Below, one piece after another: positions 15,817 to 21,703 of a stretch of DNA of 21,703 bases (position 1 is the stretch's first letter; each line of letters opens with the position of its first letter). The DNA comes from Novosphingobium sp. (GTDB lineage Bacteria > Pseudomonadota > Alphaproteobacteria > Sphingomonadales > Sphingomonadaceae), in assembly GCA_021299075.1 (NCBI GenBank), contig JAJTFU010000094.1, positions 1 through 21,703 on the forward strand. Direction: 5' to 3'. The notes below the pieces were generated by a model that saw only the letters and a list, made by a program, of their open reading frames with translations, searched no databases and was not told the origin of the DNA. The translations under genes were made by a program, and so were the position numbers.

Positions 15817-16628
15817 TGTCCACCGCCGCCCCCGCTCCATCGGCCCTGACCGTCGATCGCCAGTATGGCGCAGTGCTTGAAGGACGCTGGGTTCCTGCCC
15901 CGCGCTTCGTCTTGCGGCGCCATCGCGTGCTGCCGCTGGTCGACCGCCTGCCAGCTAGCCGGGTGATCGAAGTCGGCTGCGGATCGGGTGCGTTGCTGCG
16001 CGAACTCGCCCAGCGCGGTCACGAATGCGTCGGACTGGAAACATCGCCCGATGCGGTTGAGGTGGCCGGTCAGATGCTCGCTGGCTTTCCGAAGGCGCGG
16101 GTGCTGGCCAAGGGCGAGCCCGATTGGGAGGGGACATTTGACCTGCTGATGGCCTTTGAGGTGCTTGAGCATATCGAGGACGATCACGCTGCGCTGCGCG
16201 AATGGGTTCGCTGGCTGAAGCCGGGCGGCAAGGTCATCCTGTCCATGCCGGCGCACATGGCAATGTGGAGCCAGCGCGATGCCTGGGCCGGGCACTATCG
16301 GCGCTATGGCCAGGAAGACATGATCAATCTGGCCAAGGCGGCCGGCCTTAAGGTCGAGAAGCTTGAATGCTATGGGTTTCCGCTCTCCAACCTGACCCAT
16401 TGGCTGGGCAACGTATCCGTCCGCGGCCAGGACTATGCTGGGGGCGGGATGAGCCAGGAAGAAGCGACCGCTGCCAGCGGGACCGACCGGAAGACTGCCA
16501 TCAAGTATTTCTCGTGGCAGCGTTCACCGATCGGTCGGGCGATCATGAGCACCGCCTGCCAGGTCCAGCGTCCGTTCCTGGGGACCCGGCTGGGCGATGG
16601 CTACCTGCTGGTCGCGACCAAACCCTGA
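15816..16628 (+). CDS. Class I SAM-dependent methyltransferase (UbiG-like core)
   Basis: The 270-residue protein has a canonical SAM-binding core. RVIEVGCGSGALL places the glycine-rich loop at residues 52-58, GLETSPDAVEVAG holds the ribose-binding acid, and FDLLMAFEVLEHIEDDHAAL is the UbiG/Methyltransf_11-type motif IV. A conserved WLKPGGKVILSMPAH strand follows. The roughly 80-residue C-terminal extension with SNLTHWLGN and KYFSWQRSPIGRAIMS may bind the acceptor. ATG 15816 has GGAG about 8 nt upstream and overlaps the preceding stop by one base; an adjacent GTG at 15813 is the alternative. As last gene of the glycosylation operon it may methylate a sugar or lipid product, but this is inferred only from position. 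Confidence 0.87.
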   Translation: MSTAAPAPSALTVDRQYGAVLEGRWVPAPRFVLRRHRVLPLVDRLPASRVIEVGCGSGALLRELAQRGHECVGLETSPDAVEVAGQMLAGFPKARVLAKGEPDWEGTFDLLMAFEVLEHIEDDHAALREWVRWLKPGGKVILSMPAHMAMWSQRDAWAGHYRRYGQEDMINLAKAAGLKVEKLECYGFPLSNLTHWLGNVSVRGQDYAGGGMSQEEATAASGTDRKTAIKYFSWQRSPIGRAIMSTACQVQRPFLGTRLGDGYLLVATKP

Positions 16629-16757
16629 CAACACGGGAAAAATCGGCGTTCCATTAGGAAATATTCAAAGTTTCCGGCTTATTTACCATTCCCGTAAGGC
16701 CGCAGGTATCCAAGCCGACGGCATTCAGACCGCAGATTTCCGGGGGATAGAGCCACA
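16629..16757 (+). promoter_or_regulatory. cpaF upstream region with CtrA half-site-like sequence
   Basis: This 129-nt gap is clearly richer in A and T than its surroundings, as expected for a promoter. TTTACCAT at 16683-16690 differs by one base from the CtrA half-site TTAACCAT and lies 67 nt before the cpaF start. A 5-bp inverted repeat GGAAA/TTTCC (16658-16676) stands just upstream. GGGGGA precedes the start codon at a somewhat long spacing. The region probably holds the cpaF promoter, but I cannot place -35/-10 boxes with confidence. Confidence 0.4.
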
Positions 16758-18275
16758 ATGAGCGCATTCGGCCGACGCAATGGAGCAGGTGGCATGGCCC
16801 CTGGCGCGCGCCCCCAATTCGGTGTCGCTCGTCCGATGAAGGGCGGGATCGAAGCGCCCAAGGCGCCGGTCCCAGGCGGAGACCAGTTCCCGCCGCTTCC
16901 CGGCGAAACCGCCGATCAATTCTACGACAACGGCGCACTCAAGGCCGATGCGATGACCCGGCTGCAAGACCGCGTCAACGGCGTGGTTGAGAACCAGTAC
17001 AACGCGGAAGGCTTCGAAGCCTCGGTCCACAAGATCAAGGAACAGGTGCTGCCGCGCCTGCTCGAACGCGTCGATCCGGAAGCTGCGGCCACGCTGAGCA
17101 AGGAAGAGCTCTCTGAAGAGTTCCGCCCGATCATCATGGAAGTGCTGGCCGAACTGAAGGTCACGCTGAACCGGCGTGAACAGTTCGCGCTCGAAAAGGT
17201 TCTGATCGACGAACTGCTCGGCTTTGGTCCGCTCGAGGAACTGCTCAACGACCCCGACGTGTCGGACATCATGGTCAATGGGCCAGACCAGACCTACATC
17301 GAAAAGAAGGGCAAGCTCCAGCTCGCCCCGATCCGCTTCCGCGACGAAGGCCACCTGTTCCAGATTGCCCAGCGCATCGTGAACCAGGTTGGTCGCCGCG
17401 TTGACCAGACCACCCCGCTGGCCGACGCCCGCCTCAAGGACGGCAGCCGCGTCAACGTGATCGTGCCGCCGCTCAGCCTGCGCGGTACCGCCATCTCGAT
17501 TCGTAAGTTCTCCGAGAAGCCGATCACGCTCGATATGCTGCGCGACTTCGGTTCGATGAGCGACAAGATGTGCACCGCGCTGAAGATCGCCGGTGCCTGC
17601 CGCATGAACATCGTCATCTCGGGCGGTACCGGTTCGGGTAAGACGACCATGCTCAACGCCCTGTCGAAGATGATCGACCCGGGTGAGCGCGTGCTGACCA
17701 TCGAAGACGCGGCCGAACTTCGGCTTCAGCAGCCGCACTGGCTGCCGCTCGAAACCCGCCCGCCGAACCTCGAAGGTCAGGGCGCGATCACCATCGGTGA
17801 CCTCGTCAAGAACGCCCTGCGTATGCGTCCGGACCGGATCATCCTGGGCGAAATCCGCGGCGCGGAGTGTTTCGACCTTCTCGCCGCGATGAACACCGGT
17901 CACGACGGCTCGATGTGTACGCTCCACGCCAACAGCCCGCGCGAGTGCCTGGGCCGTATGGAAAACATGATCCTGATGGGCGACATCAAGATCCCGAAGG
18001 AAGCCATCAGCCGCCAGATCGCGGAATCGGTCGACATCATCGTCCAGGTCAAGCGCCTGCGCGACGGTTCGCGCCGCACGACCAACATCACCGAGGTAAT
18101 CGGGATGGAAGGCGACGTGATCGTCACCCAGGAGCTGTTCAAGTTCGAGTACCTGGACGAGAGCGAAGACGGCAAGATCATCGGCGAATTCCGTCCGTCG
18201 GGCCTGCGCCCCTATACGCTCGAAAAGGCCCGCCAGTTCGGCTTTGACCAGGCCTATCTGGAAGCCTGCCTCTAG
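16758..18275 (+). CDS. cpaF: CpaF/TadA-type secretion ATPase
   Basis: The 505-residue cytoplasmic ATPase of the VirB11/GspE class powers Flp/Tad pilus assembly. A Gly/Ala/Pro-rich, probably disordered N-terminus of about 50 residues precedes the conserved N-terminal domain with FGPLEELLNDPDVSDIMVNG. The P-loop GGTGSGKT is at residues 289-296, the Asp-box region is LTIEDAAELRLQQPHW, the Walker B region is MRPDRIILGEIRGAE, and the His-box is GSMCTLHANSPREC. All catalytic motifs are intact. No cpaB/C/E or tadB/C genes flank it in this window, which is unusual for a tad locus. Its stop shares a CTAG with the stop of a convergent small ORF. A long reverse-strand open frame opposite it is a shadow. 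Confidence 0.95.
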   Translation: MSAFGRRNGAGGMAPGARPQFGVARPMKGGIEAPKAPVPGGDQFPPLPGETADQFYDNGALKADAMTRLQDRVNGVVENQYNAEGFEASVHKIKEQVLPRLLERVDPEAAATLSKEELSEEFRPIIMEVLAELKVTLNRREQFALEKVLIDELLGFGPLEELLNDPDVSDIMVNGPDQTYIEKKGKLQLAPIRFRDEGHLFQIAQRIVNQVGRRVDQTTPLADARLKDGSRVNVIVPPLSLRGTAISIRKFSEKPITLDMLRDFGSMSDKMCTALKIAGACRMNIVISGGTGSGKTTMLNALSKMIDPGERVLTIEDAAELRLQQPHWLPLETRPPNLEGQGAITIGDLVKNALRMRPDRIILGEIRGAECFDLLAAMNTGHDGSMCTLHANSPRECLGRMENMILMGDIKIPKEAISRQIAESVDIIVQVKRLRDGSRRTTNITEVIGMEGDVIVTQELFKFEYLDESEDGKIIGEFRPSGLRPYTLEKARQFGFDQAYLEACL

Positions 18276-18487
18276 AGCGCGTAGCGCAGGATAAAGACGG
18301 CAGCGATCAGCAGGACGAACAGCGCCAACACGAAAACGGTCCCCCAGGGCATAAAGCCCACGGCATCGGGATCGCTGCGGCGCATTCGCCGGCGTTCGCC
18401 CCACCAGGCGACGACTGCAATCAACGCCGCGCTGCCGGCCAACTCCGCCCAGGGCGCCCAATCGGTATAGAGCCAGTCCCAATTCAC
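18272..18487 (-). CDS. Small two-helix membrane protein, unrecognised
   Basis: From a GTG at 18487 this reads a 71-residue protein starting VNWDWLYTDWAPWAELAG. It has one hydrophobic helix (SAALIAVVAWWG), a basic loop with GERRRMRRSD that should face the cytoplasm, and a second helix (GTVFVLALFVLLIAAVFI). I do not recognise the family. The frame opens earlier, at a GTG at 18553, but the extra 22 residues look non-native. No good Shine-Dalgarno sequence is seen for either start. The TM pattern argues that it is real. The stop overlaps the cpaF stop within CTAG. Confidence 0.5.
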   Translation of the reverse strand: MNWDWLYTDWAPWAELAGSAALIAVVAWWGERRRMRRSDPDAVGFMPWGTVFVLALFVLLIAAVFILRYAL

Positions 18488-18543
18488 CGCGCCCCGCTGC
18501 TCGGTTCGTCGCGCAGCGTCAAGCCGGAGCGTGCATTCGGCTT

Positions 18544-18553
18544 GTGTTAACAC
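18544..18553. promoter_or_regulatory. Perfect 10-bp palindrome GTGTTAACAC between divergent small genes
   Basis: GTGTTAACAC is fully self-complementary and sits 48 nt upstream of the entericidin-like gene, in the gap between it and the divergent small membrane ORF. It could be an operator or part of overlapping promoters. No regulator is identifiable from the sequence, and a 10-bp palindrome alone is modest evidence. Confidence 0.3.
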
Positions 18554-18601
18554 CAGCTAGGTGAAACAGGATCGGTGCAATTCCTGCAACGGAGACGAGC
18601 C

Positions 18602-18730
18602 ATGAAGAAGCGTATCATTGCCGCGGTCATGCTGGCATCGCTGGCGGTCACCACCGCCGCCTGCAACACGGTCAAGGGCCTGGGCCGCGATATCGAATCG
18701 GTCGGCGAAGCTGGCGACCGCGCGACCTGA
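18602..18730 (+). CDS. Entericidin-like small lipoprotein
   Basis: The 42-residue protein consists of a lipoprotein signal peptide (MKKRIIAAVMLASLAVTTAA) followed by Cys21, the presumed lipidated residue, and the short tail CNTVKGLGRDIESVGEAGD. The C-N-T-x-x-G-x-G-x-D-I-x-S-x-G pattern is the entericidin A/B family signature. E. coli entericidins are a small membrane lipoprotein toxin/antidote pair; in alphaproteobacteria single copies are common and are better regarded as envelope-stress lipoproteins. GGAG lies 7 nt before the ATG. No second entericidin gene is adjacent, so no toxin-antidote pair can be claimed. It converges on the ABA4-like gene, with 7 nt between stops. Confidence 0.88.
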   Translation: MKKRIIAAVMLASLAVTTAACNTVKGLGRDIESVGEAGDRAT

Positions 18731-18737
18731 GGCGTCG

Positions 18738-19214
18738 CTAGAGCCGGATGCGATTCTCCGCCGGGTGCATTTCCCGCGCCCGGCGTTCGCGCACGATCAG
18801 CCAGGCCAGCAGCCCGATTGGCCCGGCCATGAAGGTGGCGAACAGGAAGGGCACCTGCACCGCTCGGCCAAAGCCCTTGTTATCGGCATCGCGCGCGATC
18901 CACAGGCCGGTGAACAGGTCGAACGCCAGGTAATGGGTCCAGCCGATCACCAGTCCGCCATCTGACATAAACAGGCGGCGCAGGCCCTCGATCGAATAGT
19001 CCGAAGCGACATAGGGCTGGCTGCCCGGCACCTGACCAGGATCGACCCCGCCACTGAGCAGCGCGGCGAACATCACCGCGTAACATAGGCACAGGAGGCC
19101 AACGCCCAGATAGAGCACGGCTGTCATCGCCAGCGGCTTGCGCGGCAGGAACAGCAGGATGAGCCAGGCGATGACCACCACCGCATTGGTGAAAGAGAAC
19201 ATCGCCTGCCACAT
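18738..19214 (-). CDS. ABA4-like (DUF4281) membrane protein
   Basis: The 158-residue protein has four hydrophobic helices: FTNAVVVIAWLILLFLP, TAVLYLGVGLLCLCYAVMFA, the THYLAFDLFTGLWI region, and PFLFATFMAGPIGLLAWLIV. GWTHYLAFDLFTGLWIARDA is the diagnostic motif of the family that includes plant ABA4, needed for neoxanthin formation. The bacterial role is unknown; a link to carotenoids is conceivable in pigmented sphingomonads but is not shown here. The ATG lies 5 nt downstream of the gcvPB stop on the same strand, so it is very likely the last gene of the gcvP transcript, a functionally unexplained pairing. Confidence 0.88.
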   Translation of the reverse strand: MWQAMFSFTNAVVVIAWLILLFLPRKPLAMTAVLYLGVGLLCLCYAVMFAALLSGGVDPGQVPGSQPYVASDYSIEGLRRLFMSDGGLVIGWTHYLAFDLFTGLWIARDADNKGFGRAVQVPFLFATFMAGPIGLLAWLIVRERRAREMHPAENRIRL

Positions 19215-19219
19215 CGCGC

Positions 19220-20782
19220 TTACCCCTCTACCTTGTCGCCCTTCCAGGCCAGCACCGGCTTGCGGGCTGCCAGCGTCTCATCCAGCCGGCGGCGCGGGGC
19301 GAAGTGCGGCGCAGTCTTGAGCGCTGGATCACCCTGCTTGGCCCGCAGCGCCACCGAACGCAGCGCACCGATGAACTGATCGAGCGCGGCCTTGCTTTCG
19401 GTTTCGGTCGGCTCGACCAGCATCGCGCCGTGAACCACCAGCGGGAAATAGACCGTCATTGGGTGGAACCCTTCGTCGATCAGCCCCTTGGCGACGTCGA
19501 GCGTCGAGAAGCCTTCGGCAAAGCCATCGTCGGTGAACAGCGCCTCGTGCATGCAGGGACCGGAATGGCCGAACGGCGCATCGAGCACGCCTTCCAGGCT
19601 GCGCAGCACATAGTTGGCGTTGAGCACCGCATCCTCGGCAACCTGCTGCAAGCCATCGGCCCCGTGGCTCAGGATATAGGACAGCGCCCGCGTGAACATG
19701 CCCATCTGGCCGTGGAACGCGACCATCCGGCCGAAGCTGTCGGGCTGGTCCTCACCTGCGGTCCCTTCCTCGACCAGGCGCAGCGTGCCATCGGCCTCGC
19801 GCTTGACGTAGGGCAGCGGGGCATAGGGCGACAATGCGGCCGAAAGAACCACCGGACCTGAACCCGGCCCGCCCCCGCCGTGCGGCGTGGAGAAGGTCTT
19901 GTGCAGGTTGATGTGCATGGCATCGACGCCAAGATCGCCGGGGCGAACCTTTCCAACGATCGCGTTGAAGTTCGCACCGTCGCAATAGACGTAGCCGCCG
20001 GCAGCGTGAACCGCGTCGGAAATCGCCTTCAGGTCCGGTTCGAACAGGCCGCAAGTGTTTGGATTGGTGATCATCACCCCGGCAACGTCTGGACCCAGAC
20101 GGGCCTTGAGCGCCGCCAGGTCAACCCGGCCCGCTTCGGTCGCCGGAATGTTCTCAACCGAGAAGCCAGCAAAGGCTGCTGTGGCCGGATTGGTGCCGTG
20201 GGCACTCTCGGGAACCAGAATGACCCTGCGATCTTCCCCGCGCGCTTCGAGCGCGGCCTTGATCGCCAGGATCCCGCACAGCTCGCCGTGGGCGCCGGCC
20301 TTGGGCGACATCGCAACGCTGTCCATGCCGGTCAGCGTCACCAGCCAGTGGGCCAGCTCATCGATCACGGCGAGCGCGCCCTGCACCGTCTCACACGGCT
20401 GGAGTGGGTGAACGTCCTTGAAGCCCTTCATCCGCGCCACGGCCTCATTCAGCCGCGGGTTGTGCTTCATGGTGCACGAACCGAGCGGGAAGAAGCCCAG
20501 GTCGATGCCATAGTTCTGGCGGCTGAGGCGGGTGTAATGGCGCACGGTCTCCGGTTCGGAGAGTCCCGGCAGGCCGATGGCATCCGCCCGAGTCAGGTTG
20601 CCCAGCCGCGAAGGCGCGGCGGGAGCCGGATCGATATCGACGCCAGTGGTGCTGGTATCGCCGATCTCGAAGATCAGGCGCTCTTCCAGCATCAACGCGC
20701 GGTTGCCGGTGAAGGTTTCATTTTGCACGCTGTGGGCCTCGCCCATTTCGGGCCGCCAGCCGGCAGTGTTGGGCGCGTTCAT
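19220..20782 (-). CDS. gcvPB: Glycine dehydrogenase (decarboxylating) subunit 2, P-protein beta
   Basis: The 520-residue PLP-binding half of the two-subunit glycine decarboxylase acts in the glycine cleavage system with the H, T and L proteins, releasing CO2 from glycine and loading the aminomethyl group onto H-protein lipoate. The PLP lysine is Lys295 in INLHKTFSTPHGGGGPGSGP, the glycine-rich stretch typical of P-protein. Other conserved blocks are FFPLGSCTMKHNPRLNE, HGELCGILAIKA and PESAHGTNPATAA. The ATG overlaps the gcvPA stop as ATGA. Length is normal for the split form. An ABA4-like gene follows after 5 nt. Confidence 0.97.
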   Translation of the reverse strand: MNAPNTAGWRPEMGEAHSVQNETFTGNRALMLEERLIFEIGDTSTTGVDIDPAPAAPSRLGNLTRADAIGLPGLSEPETVRHYTRLSRQNYGIDLGFFPLGSCTMKHNPRLNEAVARMKGFKDVHPLQPCETVQGALAVIDELAHWLVTLTGMDSVAMSPKAGAHGELCGILAIKAALEARGEDRRVILVPESAHGTNPATAAFAGFSVENIPATEAGRVDLAALKARLGPDVAGVMITNPNTCGLFEPDLKAISDAVHAAGGYVYCDGANFNAIVGKVRPGDLGVDAMHINLHKTFSTPHGGGGPGSGPVVLSAALSPYAPLPYVKREADGTLRLVEEGTAGEDQPDSFGRMVAFHGQMGMFTRALSYILSHGADGLQQVAEDAVLNANYVLRSLEGVLDAPFGHSGPCMHEALFTDDGFAEGFSTLDVAKGLIDEGFHPMTVYFPLVVHGAMLVEPTETESKAALDQFIGALRSVALRAKQGDPALKTAPHFAPRRRLDETLAARKPVLAWKGDKVEG

Positions 20783-21703
20783 GCCAGCACCTCCTTCAGG
20801 GCTGCTTCAAAGGCAGCGATATCTTCGTCAGAGACGACCTCGGTAACGGCGACGATCAGGCCGTTCTCCAGTGCAGCTTCGTCCGGATAGAGCCGGCCCA
20901 GCGAAACCCCGCCCAGCACGCCCTTGGCGGCAAGATCATGGACCACGGCGCGGGCCGGTTTGGGCAGCGTCACCGTGAATTCGTTGAAGAAGCTGTCATT
21001 CACCACGTTGACACCGGGGATGGCCGACAGCCGGTCGGCCACCTGCACCGCGCGGGCATGGTTCAGCGCCGCCAGATCGCGCAGGCCGCGCTCACCCAGC
21101 AGGGTCATGTGAATGCTGAAAGCCAGCGCACAAAGCCCTGAGTTGGTGCAGATATTGCTGGTCGCCTTCTCGCGCCGGATATGCTGCTCCCGGGTCGAAA
21201 GCGTTAGCACGTAGCCGCGCTTGCCCGTGGCATCGACTGTCTCACCGCAGAGCCGGCCCGGCATCTGGCGGACATACTTATCGCGGGTCGCGAAGAGGCC
21301 AACGTAGGGCCCGCCAAACTGCAGGCCGACGCCAAGCGATTGCCCCTCGCCCACCACGATGTCCGCGCCCATTTCCCCCGGCGACTTGATTGCGCCCAAG
21401 GCAACCGGCTCGTTCACCACGGCAATCAGCAGCGCGCCAGCGGCCTGACAGGCAGCGGCGAGCGGTGAGAGGTCCTCGATGCGGCCGAGCACGTCGGGAT
21501 ACTGGACCACGACACAGCTGGTTTCGGCATCGATCGCACTGATCAGGCGGGCCATGTCCGTGCCGGCAAGGTCAGGCCTCGTCGTGTCGAGCGTATCGCC
21601 AGTGAAGCGCGCCATGGTCTTGGCCACGCTGACATAGTGCGGGTGCAGGCCGCTGCTGAGCACCGCCTTCTTGCGGCGCGTGACGCGGCCGGCCATGCCA
21701 ATG
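20779..21703 (-). CDS. gcvPA: Glycine dehydrogenase (decarboxylating) subunit 1, P-protein alpha (5' part missing at window edge)
   Basis: About 307 C-terminal residues are present; the frame stays open to the right edge, so the ATG at 21696 is internal. Intact GcvPA is about 450 residues, so roughly the first third lies outside. MAGRVTRRKKAVLSSGLHPH, TMARFTGDTLDT, FGGPYVGLFATRDKYVRQMP and the TSNICTNSGLCALAFSIHM segment are the conserved P-protein alpha blocks. It pairs with GcvPB to form the active decarboxylase. The stop overlaps the gcvPB start by 4 nt, which should keep the two subunits in balance. The promoter, and any glycine riboswitch, would lie beyond the window. Confidence 0.96.
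   Translation of the reverse strand, partial: IGMAGRVTRRKKAVLSSGLHPHYVSVAKTMARFTGDTLDTTRPDLAGTDMARLISAIDAETSCVVVQYPDVLGRIEDLSPLAAACQAAGALLIAVVNEPVALGAIKSPGEMGADIVVGEGQSLGVGLQFGGPYVGLFATRDKYVRQMPGRLCGETVDATGKRGYVLTLSTREQHIRREKATSNICTNSGLCALAFSIHMTLLGERGLRDLAALNHARAVQVADRLSAIPGVNVVNDSFFNEFTVTLPKPARAVVHDLAAKGVLGGVSLGRLYPDEAALENGLIVAVTEVVSDEDIAAFEAALKEVLA

Noticed and set aside
15732..16400. 222-residue minus-strand open frame opposite the methyltransferase of the glycosylation operon
   Set aside because: It overlaps the junction of two well-supported genes and shows no recognisable motif.
16725..18482. 585-residue open frame on the minus strand opposite cpaF
   Set aside because: It covers the whole of cpaF in reverse and shows the same shadow composition (runs of DVDRF, RTHRA-like sequence) with no membrane segment or motif. 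CpaF has all catalytic motifs on the plus strand.
18602..18730. Entericidin toxin-antidote pair
   Set aside because: Only one entericidin-like gene is present; no second copy is adjacent on either strand, so an addiction module is not supported.
1..21703. CRISPR array, tRNA, rRNA, insertion sequence or prophage
   Set aside because: No regularly spaced repeats, no transposase or integrase motifs, no terminal inverted repeats and no tRNA-like cloverleaf sequence were noticed; the gene content is chromosomal throughout.

Overview
The window is GC-rich, densely packed alphaproteobacterial chromosome. It most resembles a sphingomonad (Sphingomonadales, for example Novosphingobium or Sphingomonas). 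The pointers are a stand-alone F1 ATP synthase operon atpHAGDC without the F0 genes, an 85-residue epsilon subunit, a two-subunit glycine decarboxylase (gcvPA/gcvPB), a CpaF ATPase, an ABA4-like membrane protein and an entericidin-type lipoprotein. This assignment is inferred from gene content and protein features, not from a database search. I see no rRNA, tRNA, CRISPR array, insertion sequence or prophage.

Layout. (1) 1-2080, minus strand: a dienelactone-hydrolase-family enzyme, then ada (O6-alkylguanine repair and regulator), which is coupled by an ATGA overlap to a PEP mutase/isocitrate lyase-family gene running off the left edge. (2) 2238-7002, plus strand: atpH, atpA, atpG, atpD, atpC, closed by a hairpin terminator at about 7028-7056. 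(3) 7093-7761: a lone SAM methyltransferase, ending 3 nt from the end of a convergent gene. (4) 11128 down to 7765, minus strand: an EamA transporter, a DUF6265 secreted protein, a PhzF-family pseudogene with an internal deletion, and a DUF418 membrane protein. (5) 11231-16628, plus strand: five tightly spaced or overlapping genes (GT2 glycosyltransferase with membrane tail, GT-C-like membrane protein, LPG-synthase-TM/flippase-like membrane protein, GT4-like glycosyltransferase, SAM methyltransferase). They look like a lipid-linked or surface glycoconjugate pathway. (6) 16758-18275: cpaF, the secretion/pilus assembly ATPase, without other tad genes beside it. (7) 18272-18730: a small two-helix membrane ORF (minus) and an entericidin-like lipoprotein gene (plus). 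(8) 21703 down to 18738, minus strand: gcvPA (partial) -> gcvPB -> ABA4-like gene, with overlapping or 5-nt junctions.

Most of the window is housekeeping: energy conservation, one-carbon metabolism and DNA repair. The parts most worth a second look are the five-gene glycosylation operon with a CtrA-like site in front of it, the one-domain epsilon subunit, the PhzF deletion pseudogene whose remnant overlaps the next gene, the perfect palindrome in the atp leader, and the ABA4-like gene appended to the gcvP operon. None is proven to be a new system from sequence alone. The glycosylation operon is the best candidate for an uncharacterised pathway.
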